From an uncultured Paracoccaceae bacterium (GTDB lineage Bacteria > Pseudomonadota > Alphaproteobacteria > Rhodobacterales > Rhodobacteraceae), in NCBI GenBank assembly GCA_947500825.1, contig CANMTR010000001.1, positions 372,001-436,000 of the forward strand: a stretch of 64,000 nucleotides of DNA. The letters run 5' to 3'. Below the pieces are notes generated by a model that was not told the DNA's origin, did not search any database, and worked only from the letters and a program-made list of their open reading frames with translations. Positions 31,381-40,076 of the stretch are shown here, piece after piece; the stretch's first letter is position 1, and the number at the start of each line of letters is the position of its first letter. Made by a program: the position numbers and the translations under genes.

Positions 31381-32025
31381 TCAGGCCAGCTCGGCGATCA
31401 CGGCGCGCAGCGCGTCGATCCCCGATCCCTTCTCCGACGAGGTGACGACGATCTCGGGAAAGGCCGCGGGATGCTTGGCGAGCGTGGCACGTGTCGCCGC
31501 CAGGATGTCCGCGCGATCTTTTTCCTTTGTCTTGTCGGCCTTTGTCAGCACCGCTTGGAACGGGACCGCCGCCTCGTCGAGGAGCGTCATGATCTCCTCG
31601 TCCACCGGCTTGGGGCCATGACGGTGATCGATCAGGAGGAAGGCGCGGCGCAAGGTCGCGCGACCTCCGAGATAGGCCTTCATCAGCCTCTGCCACGTGC
31701 GGACGACCTCCACCGGCGCGTTGGCGAAGCCGTAGCCGGGCAGGTCCACGAGGTAGAGATCCTCCAGGACGAAGTAATTGACTTCCTGCGTGCGGCCGGG
31801 CGTGTTCGACGACCGCGCCAAGCCCTTGCGCCCCGTGAGCGCATTTATGAGGGTCGACTTGCCCACGTTCGACCGGCCGGCGAAGCAGATCTCCACGCGA
31901 TCGGCCGGCGGCAGGCCTTGCATGTCCACCACGCCCTTGAGGAACCGCGTCTCGCGGCGAAAGAGGCGCCGCCCCGTCTCCAGCGCCTCCTCGGCGGGCT
32001 CGACCTCAGGAAAGGTCAGGCCCAT
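31381..32025 (-). CDS. engB: Ribosome biogenesis GTPase EngB/YsxC
   Basis: EngB is a small GTPase needed for late 50S assembly. The ATG at 32025 gives 214 residues with G1 GRSNVGKST at 50-58, G3 DLPGYG at 94-99 and G4 TKAD near 149. It follows yidC by 20 nt on the same strand. The open frame that continues upstream over yidC is a shadow. Confidence 0.94.
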   Translation of the reverse strand: MGLTFPEVEPAEEALETGRRLFRRETRFLKGVVDMQGLPPADRVEICFAGRSNVGKSTLINALTGRKGLARSSNTPGRTQEVNYFVLEDLYLVDLPGYGFANAPVEVVRTWQRLMKAYLGGRATLRRAFLLIDHRHGPKPVDEEIMTLLDEAAVPFQAVLTKADKTKEKDRADILAATRATLAKHPAAFPEIVVTSSEKGSGIDALRAVIAELA

Positions 32026-32045
32026 GGCGGAGGATCCGTCGCGGC

Positions 32046-33833
32046 TCACTTCGCGTCCTGCTTGCGCCTGAACGACCTCAGGATGTTGCCCAGCACGTCG
32101 GGCCTGTAGCCCTGACTGCGCATGATCGCGTATTGCTGGGTGAAGGTGATCGTGTTGTTCGCGATCCAGTATAGGACCAGCCCGCTGGCGAACCGGCCCA
32201 GCATGAACATGAACACCCACGGCATCCAGGCGAAGATCATGGCCTGTGTCGGATCGGTCGGAGCGGGGTTGAGCTTCTGCTGGAGCCACATGGAAATGCC
32301 CAGCAGGATCGGCAGGATGCCCAGGGACACGATCGCGAGCAGCGACGTCGGCTCGGGCACGCCCCACGGCAACAGGCCGAAAAGGTTCAGGATCGAGGAC
32401 GGGTCCGGCGCCGAGAGGTCGCGGATCCAGCCGAACCAGGGCGCGTGCCGCAACTCGATCGTGACGAAGATCACCTTGTAGAGCGAGAAGAAGATCGGGA
32501 TCTGCAGCAGGATGGGCAGACAGCCGGAGGCGGGGTTCACCTTGTTGCTCTTGTAGAGCTCCATCATGCCCTGCTGGAGCTTCTGGCGGTCGTCGCCCGC
32601 GGTCTCCTTCAGCTTCTCCATCTCCGGCTGAAGCTCCTTCATCTTCGCCATCGAGACGTAGGACTTGTAGGCAAGTGGCAGCAACGCGGCCTTGATGAGG
32701 AGCGTCAGGAAGATGATCGACCAGCCCATGTTGCCGATCAGGGCGTTCAGCCAGTGCAGCAGCACGAAGATCGGCTTCGTGAGGAAGAAGAACCAGCCCC
32801 AGTCGATCGAGTCGACGAAGCCTTCGATCCCCTGCTCCTGGTAGGCGAGGATCGTCTCCCATTCCTTGGCCCCCGCGAAGAGGCGCATGGATGTCGACTC
32901 GGTCTCGCCCGGTGCGACCTCGACCGTCGGCAGGCGCGCCTCGGTCTGGTAGATGTCGGCGGACGGGACGTATTTCGCCACCGACGTGAAGGCGCCGTCG
33001 GGGTCGGGGATCAGGGTCGTCATCCAGTACTTGTCGGTGAAGCCGACCCATCCGTCCTGGGCCACGTCGACCACGTCCGCGGGACCGCCCTCGCGCTGGA
33101 TGTCGTCCAGTTCGGGAATGTCGTTGTAGTCGATCTCCTGCAATTCGCCGTCCGACATCCTGACCACGCCTTCGTGCAGGATGAAGAAGCCGGCGAGGTC
33201 CAACTCCCCCTGGCGCGCGACGGTGCCGTAGGGGGCCAGGCGGGCGGCTTCCTCGCCCGTGTTCTCCACCGTCTGGTCGATGGTGAACATGTAGTCCTCG
33301 TCGACCGAGATCGTGCGCCGGAAGGACAGGCCGCGCTCGTTCTGCCAGCCGAGGGTGACGGGGGTCTCGACCGTGAGCGTGTCGCCCTCGATCACCTCCC
33401 AGGGCGTATCGGAGCCCGGAACGTCGGCATAATCGAGCGATCCGCCGGGCGCCCACCCGAACAGCGCGTAGTAGGGGGTGTCGCTGCCGACGGGATTGAG
33501 CAGGTTCACGATGGGGGAGGAAGGGTCGACCTCGGTGTGGTAGCGCTTGAGTGCCAGCTCGTCGATGCGCCCGCCTTCCAGGAGGATCGCGCCCGAAAGG
33601 GCGGGGGTGTCGATCTGGACGCGGGGGGCGTCCGCCGGGCTGGCCGCAGGGCCGGGGCCCTCGTCGGTCCCCGACGCGATTTCGGCGCTCCGGAGAGCCT
33701 CCTCCTGTTCGGCTTGCTCGGCCGCCGGCCCCGTCGGGGCCTGGTCCTCGGGCGGGAACAGCACCATCCAGCCGAGGATGACGACAAAGCTTAGAACCGT
33801 CGCAAGGATCAGGTTCCTGTTCTGGTCGTCCAT
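32046..33833 (-). CDS. yidC: Membrane protein insertase YidC
   Basis: YidC inserts and folds inner-membrane proteins, alone or with SecYEG. The ATG at 33833 gives 595 residues. A first membrane segment lies at about 7-25 (ILATVLSFVVILGWMVLF). A large periplasmic domain runs to about residue 330, and the conserved insertase core follows (MGWSIIFLTLLIKAALLPLAYKSY, MELYKSNKVNPASGCLPILLQIP). Its partners rpmH, rnpA and yidD lie about 13 kb away rather than adjacent. Confidence 0.95.
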   Translation of the reverse strand: MDDQNRNLILATVLSFVVILGWMVLFPPEDQAPTGPAAEQAEQEEALRSAEIASGTDEGPGPAASPADAPRVQIDTPALSGAILLEGGRIDELALKRYHTEVDPSSPIVNLLNPVGSDTPYYALFGWAPGGSLDYADVPGSDTPWEVIEGDTLTVETPVTLGWQNERGLSFRRTISVDEDYMFTIDQTVENTGEEAARLAPYGTVARQGELDLAGFFILHEGVVRMSDGELQEIDYNDIPELDDIQREGGPADVVDVAQDGWVGFTDKYWMTTLIPDPDGAFTSVAKYVPSADIYQTEARLPTVEVAPGETESTSMRLFAGAKEWETILAYQEQGIEGFVDSIDWGWFFFLTKPIFVLLHWLNALIGNMGWSIIFLTLLIKAALLPLAYKSYVSMAKMKELQPEMEKLKETAGDDRQKLQQGMMELYKSNKVNPASGCLPILLQIPIFFSLYKVIFVTIELRHAPWFGWIRDLSAPDPSSILNLFGLLPWGVPEPTSLLAIVSLGILPILLGISMWLQQKLNPAPTDPTQAMIFAWMPWVFMFMLGRFASGLVLYWIANNTITFTQQYAIMRSQGYRPDVLGNILRSFRRKQDAK

Positions 33834-33942
33834 GATGTCGCCGCTCCCAAAGCCCTGTCGCGCGTCCGCGCGTGTTGAACAGGCGGCGTCGGGGGAGGTC
33901 AAGCCGTTTCCCCGCCTCGTGAAGGGCCGGGCGGAAACGGAT

Positions 33943-33971
33943 GGGGCCCCGACCTTGACGGTCGGGGCCCC
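33943..33971 (-). terminator. Hairpin downstream of the YciF-like gene
   Basis: Bases 33943-33954 pair perfectly with 33960-33971 (12 bp, loop of 5). It lies 31 nt beyond the stop codon of the minus-strand YciF-like gene and upstream of yidC. The tail on the minus strand (ATCCGTTT) is only weakly U-rich. Confidence 0.6.
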
Positions 33972-34002
33972 GGATCGCGAAGGCCCGAAGACCTTCCAGG
34001 CG

Positions 34003-34497
34003 TCAGGCTGCGGCGGCGTTCACGCCCTGCTGCGCGATCTTCGACATGTGCTCGTCGCCCTGGCGGGTCTCGTCGAGGCACTCCTTGAGCATCGCGGCAT
34101 CACCGTCTAGCCCGAGGCGGTTGGCGAACGCCACGCAGCAGCCGTAGCCCGCGATCGCGTAATGGGCCATGCGCTGGTACTGGGTGATGATCATCGCGTC
34201 CCGCGCGTCGTCGGAGCCGAACTGCTCGTCGAGCGCATGCGCGTGGGCCTCTTTCACGAGGCCCTCCATGCCCTTGCAGAACTCCCCGTTGGGATCGATC
34301 CCGTGATCGCTGCAGATGCGCTCGAGCTTCTCCATGCCTTCGGCGATGCCCTTGCTACCGGCGGCGAGCGCCTTGCCGAGTTCGTCGTCCTTGGCCGTCT
34401 GGCCAAGCTTCGTGGTCGCGTCGATCGACTGCTTGCAGGCGCTGTAGATGTCCTGGATCTGGTCCAGGTAGACGTCCTTGAGATCGTTCATGGCCAT
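34003..34497 (-). CDS. YciF-like ferritin-fold protein (DUF892)
   Basis: The ATG at 34497, nine bases after GGAGGA, encodes 164 residues, almost entirely helical. Conserved acidic and histidine positions are spaced as in the YciF/DUF892 four-helix bundle (DVYLDQIQDIYSACKQ, QYQRMAHYAIAGYG, CLDETRQGDEHMSKIA). Members are linked to stress responses and may bind metal; the reaction is not known. An internal ATG at 34491 is an alternative start. Confidence 0.85.
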   Translation of the reverse strand: MAMNDLKDVYLDQIQDIYSACKQSIDATTKLGQTAKDDELGKALAAGSKGIAEGMEKLERICSDHGIDPNGEFCKGMEGLVKEAHAHALDEQFGSDDARDAMIITQYQRMAHYAIAGYGCCVAFANRLGLDGDAAMLKECLDETRQGDEHMSKIAQQGVNAAAA

Positions 34498-34618
34498 GGG
34501 GGTCGTCCTCCGGCTTCTTTCATTGAATCGGTGCGGCAACGCGGATCGGCTGGGCTTGTTCCGAGGCGGCGAGGGCTTGACCCTCCTCCTGGGGTCGATT
34601 AGGCGAAAGGTCGACCTT

Positions 34619-34694
34619 AGGGGTTTAGCTCAGTTGGTAGAGCAGCGGTCTCCAAAACCGCAGGTCGTGGGTTCGAGTCCCTCAGCCCCTGCCA
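34619..34694 (+). tRNA. trnW: tRNA-Trp (CCA anticodon)
   Basis: A full cloverleaf can be drawn. The acceptor stem AGGGGTT pairs with AGCCCCT with one U-G pair. The D-arm is AGCTCAGTTGGTAGAGC and the anticodon loop CTCCAAA carries CCA. The T-arm contains GTTCGAGTC, and CCA is encoded at the 3' end. In many proteobacteria tRNA-Trp precedes secE-nusG, but here the next gene is a minus-strand DUF3140 gene. Confidence 0.97.
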
Positions 34695-34707
34695 TCCGCC
34701 GGGCGGA

Positions 34708-35052
34708 TCAAGTGGCGCAGCCATTCTCCTTCAGTGGATCGTGGCCCCAGTTCATCAGCGAATAGCGCCAGGTCGCATCCTCAAGGTCACCGTCGGGCAC
34801 CTGTGCGCAATGGCGGTTCACGTATCCCACGACCTTGCGCATCCATTCCCACTGGTCGTCGGACAGCTCGTCCTTGGTCGTGCGCTGGATCTCGATGATG
34901 CGACGGCCCGAGTAATGGCCGGTGCTCTCCTCGTCGTCGCTGTCGCCGACGGACTTCGACTCCTCCGTCTTCAGCCAGTCTTCCAGCTCCTCGGGGGACA
35001 TGTTGACGCGGTCGCGCCATTCCTCCCAGACATCCTCGCGTGATTTAGACAT
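34708..35052 (-). CDS. DUF3140 family protein
   Basis: The 114-residue acidic protein matches the DUF3140 pattern: MSPEELEDWLKTEESKSVGD, STGHYSGRRIIEIQRTTKDEL, WMRKVVGYVNRHCAQ and WRYSLMNWGHDPLK at the end. Function is unknown; some members have been described as DNA-binding but nothing here shows it. The start codon follows a 9-bp stem-loop that contains the Shine-Dalgarno, suggesting translational control. Confidence 0.85.
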   Translation of the reverse strand: MSKSREDVWEEWRDRVNMSPEELEDWLKTEESKSVGDSDDEESTGHYSGRRIIEIQRTTKDELSDDQWEWMRKVVGYVNRHCAQVPDGDLEDATWRYSLMNWGHDPLKENGCAT

Positions 35053-35083
35053 GGGCGTTCCTCCTGTTCGGCAGGGAACGCCC
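35053..35083 (-). promoter_or_regulatory. Stem-loop enclosing the Shine-Dalgarno of the DUF3140 gene
   Basis: On the minus strand GGGCGTTCC (35083-35075) pairs perfectly with GGAACGCCC (35061-35053), and the ATG follows immediately at 35052. The AGGAGG ribosome site spans the loop end and the 3' arm. Folding would hide part of it, as in RNA thermometers. The structure is seen; its role is inferred. Confidence 0.55.
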
Positions 35084-35101
35084 CGTCCGGGTGCGGGGTC
35101 C

Positions 35102-36985
35102 CTAACGTCCGGCCCAGTCCCAGGGCGGGGTGAAGCTGCCGAGGACGCGCGCCACCTCCGCCTCGTCGGTTTCGCCGTTGCGGGCGATCCGGGCGACGAG
35201 GCCGCGCTGCTTGTCCTCGACCACCTCTGACACGCGCGCCGAAAGGCCCGCCTCCTTCAGCGCGCCGTCGTAGACGCGGGCGATGGCGCGGCGGCGCAGG
35301 TCTGGCTTGAAGACCTTGCCGACGCCGGTCTTGGGCACCTCGTCGAGGACCTCGATCCGCTTGGGCCACGCCGCGCGCTCGGGCACCTTGGCGCGGGCGT
35401 ACTCCATCAGCTCGTCCTCCGTGGCGTGGCAGCCCGCGCACAATTCCACGTAGGCGCAAGGCAGCTCGCCCGCGTGGGCGTCCGGCTGGCCGATCGCTCC
35501 GACCACGGCGACCGCCTCGTGCCCGGACAGGGCCTCCTCGATCATCGCGGGGTCGATGTTGTGGCCGCCGCGGATGATCAGGTCCTTGGCCCGGCCGGTG
35601 ATCCAGACATACCCGTCCGCGTCGATCCGTCCCATGTCGCCGGTGCGCAGGTGGTCGCCGTGGAACAGGTCGCGGTTCTTCTCCGCGTCCGAATAGGTCC
35701 TGCCTACGAGCACCCCGGGGGAGGAGACGCAGATCTCCCCCACCTCGTCGGTGCCGCATTCCGATGGGCCCTCCTCGCCGTCGCGCAGGATCTTCACGTC
35801 CGTGTAGGGGAAGGGCAGGCCGACGGAGCCGATCTTCTTCTCCCCGTCCGGCGGGTTGATGGAGACGAGGCAGGTTGCCTCGGTCAGCCCGTAGCCCTCG
35901 CAGATCGTGACGCCGGCGGCGTCCTGGAACCGCCGGTAAAGTTCCACGGGCAGCGGCGACGAGCCGCAGAAGGCGATCTTCAGCCGCGAGATGTCGGCGT
36001 CGACCTTGCGTTGCATCAGCGCCGAGACGGCCGTCGGCACGGTGATCATGAAGGTGATCCGCCACCGCTCGCAGAGCTTCCAGAAGTTGTCGAACACCCC
36101 TTCGCCCCGATAGCCCTGCGGCGTGGGAAACACGACATGCGCCCCCGAGGTGATCGACGCCCCGATCACCACCACGGCCGCGAAGACGTGGAACACCGGC
36201 AGCGGACAGATGAGCGCGTCCTCCTCGGTGAACAGGAGCTCGTTGCCCAGCCACCCGTTGTAGACGATGCCCGAGGCCATGTGCTGCGCCACCTTCGGCA
36301 TCCCCGTGGTGCCGCCGGTGTGGAAGTTGGTGCAGATCCGGTCCACCTCCGGGTCGTCGAAGGTCAGCTCGCGCGGCTGGGCGTCGAGCGCGGCACCGAA
36401 GGCATGGACCTTCGCCTCGTGGGCGACCTTGGTCCGCGGCCGGATCAGGGGCACGAGCCAGCTCTTCACGCCGGTGAGGTAGCGGGCGAGGTCGACCTCG
36501 ACCACGTGGCGGACATTGGGCGCCTTGGCCACGGCGTCGGCGGCTTTCTGGGCCACGTCGCTCTTGGGGAAGGCGCGCAAGGTCACAAGGACCGTGGCAT
36601 CCGTCTCGCGCAGGATGGAGGCGATCTGGTCAGCCTCGAGCAGCGGGTTCACCGGGCTCACGACGCCCGCGACCATGCCGCCCAGATACGTCACGACCGC
36701 CTCGTTGCAATTGGGCAGGAGGTAGGCCACCCGGTCTTCCGGCCCCACGCCCAGCGACCTGAACAGGTTCGCCGCCTGTGCGACACGGGCCCGGAGCTCG
36801 CGCCAGGTGAACGTCTCTGCCGGATCGTCCGCGCCCGAGAACAGCTGGAAGGTCACCGCCGGGCGGTCGGGCACGCGCTCGGCGGTCCGGGCGATCTGGC
36901 GCCACACGGTCGCGGGCACGTCCCGGTCGGCCCAGTTCGCCTCCGATTCGATCCGGCGGCGGTCCTCCGACGTGGCGTATCCCAT
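35102..36985 (-). CDS. Acyl-CoA synthetase (AMP-forming)
   Basis: The enzyme activates a carboxylic acid with ATP to an acyl-AMP and transfers it to CoA. The ATG at 36985, after GGGGAGGATAC, gives 627 residues. Seen are the P-loop-like HTGGTTGMPK at 222-231, GYGLTEATC, RTGDMG, GRAKDLIIRGGHNI and the C-terminal KTGVGKVFKP with the catalytic lysine. The size and insertions resemble long or medium-chain fatty acyl-CoA synthetases; the substrate cannot be read from sequence. The frame continues upstream but without a better start. Confidence 0.88.
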   Translation of the reverse strand: MGYATSEDRRRIESEANWADRDVPATVWRQIARTAERVPDRPAVTFQLFSGADDPAETFTWRELRARVAQAANLFRSLGVGPEDRVAYLLPNCNEAVVTYLGGMVAGVVSPVNPLLEADQIASILRETDATVLVTLRAFPKSDVAQKAADAVAKAPNVRHVVEVDLARYLTGVKSWLVPLIRPRTKVAHEAKVHAFGAALDAQPRELTFDDPEVDRICTNFHTGGTTGMPKVAQHMASGIVYNGWLGNELLFTEEDALICPLPVFHVFAAVVVIGASITSGAHVVFPTPQGYRGEGVFDNFWKLCERWRITFMITVPTAVSALMQRKVDADISRLKIAFCGSSPLPVELYRRFQDAAGVTICEGYGLTEATCLVSINPPDGEKKIGSVGLPFPYTDVKILRDGEEGPSECGTDEVGEICVSSPGVLVGRTYSDAEKNRDLFHGDHLRTGDMGRIDADGYVWITGRAKDLIIRGGHNIDPAMIEEALSGHEAVAVVGAIGQPDAHAGELPCAYVELCAGCHATEDELMEYARAKVPERAAWPKRIEVLDEVPKTGVGKVFKPDLRRRAIARVYDGALKEAGLSARVSEVVEDKQRGLVARIARNGETDEAEVARVLGSFTPPWDWAGR

Positions 36986-37076
36986 GTATCCTCCCCAGCG
37001 CATCCTGCCTCGCGCCATCATTCTGGCCGAGGCCTGTCGTTTTCCCAAGCCTGACGCCACGGCGTCTCGGCCCGTC

Positions 37077-38861
37077 CTACTCCGCCGCCAGCCCGGCGGT
37101 AAATTGCAGCCGCGCCAGGCGGGCATAGAGCCCCCCTTCGGAGACCAGCTCGTCGTGGGTTCCCTGCGCGACGATCCGGCCCCGGTCGAAGACGAGGATG
37201 CGGTCGGCCTTCTTCACCGTGGCCAGGCGGTGCGCAACCACGAGGGTGGTGCGGCCGCGCGCCAGCCGGTCCACCGCGCGCTGCACCAGCACCTCCGATT
37301 CCGCGTCGAGCGCCGAGGTCGCCTCGTCGAGCAGCAGGAGCGGTGCGTCGCGCAGGATCGCGCGGGCAATGGCGATGCGCTGCTTCTGCCCGCCAGACAG
37401 CATCACCCCGCGCTCGCCCACATAGGTGTCGTACCCTTGCGGCAGGGCGGTCAGGAAGTCGTGGGCGGCCGCCGCGTTGGCCGCGCGCTCCACGTCCGCG
37501 TCGGTGGCGTCCGGCCGACCGAAGCGGATGTTCTCGCGCGCCGAGGCGGCGAAGATCACCGGGTCCTGGGGCACCAGCGCGACGTGCCGGCGGAACTGCG
37601 ACCGGGTCAGCCGGTCCAGATCGTGCCCGTCGAGGCGGATCGCCCCCGACTGCGGGTCGTAGAAGCGCAGCAGGAGCTGGATGATCGTGGTCTTGCCCGC
37701 GCCGGACGGACCCACGAGCGCCACCGTCTCGCCGGGCCGCACGGTGAAGGACACGTCGCCCAGCGCGGCGTCGTCCGGCCGCGCCGGATAGGCGAAGCTC
37801 ACCCGGTCGAACACGATCTCGCCCCGCGCGGTGGGCAGGTCCACCGGATCGGCGGGATCGCTCACCGTGTCGGTCGCATTCAGAAGCTCCACCAGCCGCT
37901 CGGTCGCGCCGGCGGCGCGCTGCAGCTCGCCCCAGATCTCCGACAGGGCCGCCACCGCGCCGGCCACCATCACCGCGTAGATGACGAACTGCACCAGCTC
38001 GCCGACCGTCATCGTCTCGGCGCGCACGTCGCGCGCTCCCACCCACAGCACGCCAACGATGCCCACGAAGACAAGCAGGATCACCAGCACCGTCATCGCC
38101 GCGCGCACCCCGATCCGCGTCCGCGCGGAGCGATAGGCGCTCTCGGTCACCTCGGCGAAGCGGCCCTGGGAGCGACTTTCGTGGGTGAAGGCCTGCACGG
38201 TCTGCACCGCGCCAAGCGCCTCCGAGGCGTTGCCCGACGAGGCCGCGATCCAGTCCTGGTTCTCGCGGCTCAGACCGCGCAGCCGCCGGCCGAGCACCAC
38301 GAGGGGCACGATCACGGCCGGCACGATCAGCAGCACGAGGAGCGTCAGCTTGCCCGATGTCAGCATCAGCAGCGCCAGGCCGCCCACGAGGATCAGCACG
38401 TTGCGCAGCGCGACCGACACGGAGGAGCCGATCACCGACAGGATCAGCGTCGTGTCGGTGGTGATCCGGCTCAGGACCTCGCCGGTCATGACCCGCTCGT
38501 AGAAAGCCGGGGACATGCCGATCACCCGGTCGAACACCGCCTTGCGGATGTCGGCCACGACCCGCTCGCCCAGCCTGGTCACCAAGTAGTAGCGCAGCCC
38601 CGTGCCCACCGCCATGAGCGCGGCGATCGCGAGGGCGGCCAGGAAATAGCTGTCGAGGAGCTGCTCGGCCGAGGTCTCGAAGGCATCGACCACGCGACGC
38701 ACGGCGATGGGCAGGATCAGGGCGGTCGCCGCCGTCAGGACCAGCGCGGCGAGGGCCGCGGCCAGCATGCCCCGGTATCGCGCGAGAAACGGCCAGAGCG
38801 CGGCCAGCGCCCCGACGCGCCTGGAGCGCGCGCGATCGTCAGACTTGCTGGGCTGGCGCAA
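37077..38861 (-). CDS. ABC exporter, fused permease and ATPase
   Basis: A half-transporter with an N-terminal membrane domain of six segments (about 20-300) and a C-terminal ATPase. Walker A is GPSGAGKTT, the signature LSGGQKQR and Walker B LLLLDEATSALD. It resembles the MsbA/ABCB-type lipid or multidrug exporters and probably works as a homodimer; substrate unknown. I chose the TTG at 38861 (594 residues) because GGAGGGT precedes it. The longer frame to 38984 begins with an unlikely Arg/Pro/Gly-rich stretch. Confidence 0.85.
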   Translation of the reverse strand: MRQPSKSDDRARSRRVGALAALWPFLARYRGMLAAALAALVLTAATALILPIAVRRVVDAFETSAEQLLDSYFLAALAIAALMAVGTGLRYYLVTRLGERVVADIRKAVFDRVIGMSPAFYERVMTGEVLSRITTDTTLILSVIGSSVSVALRNVLILVGGLALLMLTSGKLTLLVLLIVPAVIVPLVVLGRRLRGLSRENQDWIAASSGNASEALGAVQTVQAFTHESRSQGRFAEVTESAYRSARTRIGVRAAMTVLVILLVFVGIVGVLWVGARDVRAETMTVGELVQFVIYAVMVAGAVAALSEIWGELQRAAGATERLVELLNATDTVSDPADPVDLPTARGEIVFDRVSFAYPARPDDAALGDVSFTVRPGETVALVGPSGAGKTTIIQLLLRFYDPQSGAIRLDGHDLDRLTRSQFRRHVALVPQDPVIFAASARENIRFGRPDATDADVERAANAAAAHDFLTALPQGYDTYVGERGVMLSGGQKQRIAIARAILRDAPLLLLDEATSALDAESEVLVQRAVDRLARGRTTLVVAHRLATVKKADRILVFDRGRIVAQGTHDELVSEGGLYARLARLQFTAGLAAE

Positions 38862-38952
38862 GGGGCACCCTCCGGGCTGGCAGAACCTGGGGGAGGTTGT
38901 TCCCCGACGGCGACCGGGATGCAACCCGGCATTCGGTCCCGGTCGGACTGGG

Positions 38953-38967
38953 ATGGAGCGGGCAGCG
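38953..38967 (+). repeat. Left attachment site copy (attL)
   Basis: The 15 bases ATGGAGCGGGCAGCG are identical to 44152-44166. This left copy contains only the last part of the tRNA-Gly gene (its acceptor 3' side, the encoded CCA and two further bases). The flanking sequence to the left is the promoter side of the ABC exporter gene. Confidence 0.75.
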
Positions 38968-38999
38968 TGCTCCACACCGCGCAAGAGGAAGGAGTAAAG

Positions 39000-39014
39000 C
39001 CTTAAAATAAAGGG
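39000..39014 (+). repeat. Possible integrase arm site, left
   Basis: CCTTAAAATAAAGGG here and CCTTAAACTATAGGG at 44100-44114 agree in 13 of 15 bases in the same orientation, one near each end of the island. Both are AT-rich against the background, as expected for recombinase or IHF binding. The role is inferred. Confidence 0.4.
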
Positions 39015-39020
39015 AATTAT

Positions 39021-39518
39021 ATGTCGGTCTCCCCGGAAATTGGGGCAAATCCTGTAGCAGATGATGTAGCAGATTGGGCTAGGTCAAAGGCGCCACATTC
39101 CGCGGTTCGCAAGGGCCGCGGGCGGGGCTTCCGCCCCCTGCGTCTCGGGCTGGCTTCGATCGTCCTGGCGACGTGTGCCGGCGCTGCCGGCGCTGGCGGT
39201 TGGTCGACAGAGCCCGACCCCGGACGCGACCGCGGCTCGATGTTCGATCAGATCAGTCAGCCCGCCCATGATGGGAACACCAATGGGCCGGCCCCCTGCG
39301 GTATCGGCCAGATGATCAAGATCAACGGTGCGTGGGGCTGCGAGGCCGACCTCGAGGGCCTCAACTGGGGGTTCTTGATCGGCGCGACGGAGCCTGACGC
39401 GCCCGCTAGGACGACCCCCGAGGCTCCGGCGCCTGTGCCCCTGCCTGCGGGCGGTGTGCTGCTGCTGGGCGCGCTGGCGGGGCTGTTGGGCGTAAAGCGC
39501 AAAGGGGGTGCGGAATAA
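39021..39518 (+). CDS. VPLPA-CTERM protein, small exported
   Basis: The 165-residue product ends with VPLPAGGVLLLGALAGLLG followed by VKRKGGAE. This is the tripartite VPLPA-CTERM sorting signal (motif, membrane helix, basic tail). An N-terminal hydrophobic stretch at about 43-60 (LGLASIVLATCAGAAGAG) after a basic region looks like a signal peptide, so the first 28 residues may be an unusual extension. The mature part is short with two Cys (PCGIGQ, WGCEAD). Function is unknown. The ATG follows AAAGGGA. Confidence 0.65.
   Translation: MSVSPEIGANPVADDVADWARSKAPHSAVRKGRGRGFRPLRLGLASIVLATCAGAAGAGGWSTEPDPGRDRGSMFDQISQPAHDGNTNGPAPCGIGQMIKINGAWGCEADLEGLNWGFLIGATEPDAPARTTPEAPAPVPLPAGGVLLLGALAGLLGVKRKGGAE
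39053..39073 (+). repeat. Paired TGTAGCA boxes, left end of the island
   Basis: Two TGTAGCA boxes with a 13-nt period lie here, and an equivalent pair with the same period lies at 44034-44054 in the same orientation (17 of 21 bases identical). One pair at each end of the island suggests arm-type binding sites of the integrase. They overlap the first codons of the 39021 gene. Confidence 0.5.
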
Positions 39519-39582
39519 TGCCGCCGCGAAGGTGCCCAGCCTCCTCCCCAATCGTGCCGCGGCCGGGATCTATGCGTGACCG

Positions 39583-39741
39583 ATGTATACCGGCGATCCC
39601 ATCTTCTACGCCTTGGTCTGGCTCGGCGCCGGCGTCACCGCCTGGGCGATCGCCCGCCACGAAGGCGGCAGATGGGCGCTGGCATGGGTGGCCTCCGGGC
39701 CCGTCGGTCTGGTGGTGGCTCTGCGCAGGTGGCCGGCCTAA
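39583..39741 (+). CDS. Small hypothetical membrane protein
   Basis: A frame of 52 codons reads MYTGDPIFYALVWLGAGVTA and then one or two hydrophobic segments (WALAWVASGPVGLVVAL), ending RRWPA. The composition looks like a real small membrane protein. The Shine-Dalgarno is weak. It overlaps the end of the minus-strand zinc-ribbon gene by four bases. No family recognised. Confidence 0.4.
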   Translation: MYTGDPIFYALVWLGAGVTAWAIARHEGGRWALAWVASGPVGLVVALRRWPA

Positions 39742-39941
39742 TTGCTCTCAGAGCCCGGCGCCTCGAACGCGATGTTCGGCGCGTAATCCGTCTGCCACAC
39801 GAGCTTGAGATCCACCGCGCCCTTGCGGCCGCAAGCGGTGCATCGCGCGCGACGGAGCGTCTTCAGGCGCTGACCGGACATATCGGGCGCGACGACGCCC
39901 TCATGTCCACACGCGCAAATCAGGTACATCACGCCAGGCAT
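39738..39941 (-). CDS. Small zinc-ribbon-like hypothetical protein
   Basis: The 67-residue frame contains MYLICACGHEGVV and RCTACGRKGAVDL, two CxC/CxxC-type knuckles that could hold one zinc. Remaining residues are not informative. An internal ATG at 39929 would start directly at MYLICACGHEG. Such short ribbons are common cargo in islands and phages; no function is claimed. Confidence 0.5.
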   Translation of the reverse strand: MPGVMYLICACGHEGVVAPDMSGQRLKTLRRARCTACGRKGAVDLKLVWQTDYAPNIAFEAPGSESN

Positions 39942-40076
39942 GGAGCCGCTCTAACTGCACACTGGGATTCGCGCCAGTGTTCTTGTTTCCGCCCCTACAC
40001 GTTCTCCCTATGGACCCGCTGACGGAGGCGGCAGCACCTCGTTAACCTGCGTTCATATCTTGAGGGAGATTCATTT

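Noticed and set aside
35426-37054. Plus-strand open frame opposite the acyl-CoA synthetase
   Set aside because: Shadow with His/Asp/Arg-rich translation; the minus-strand enzyme has all expected motifs.
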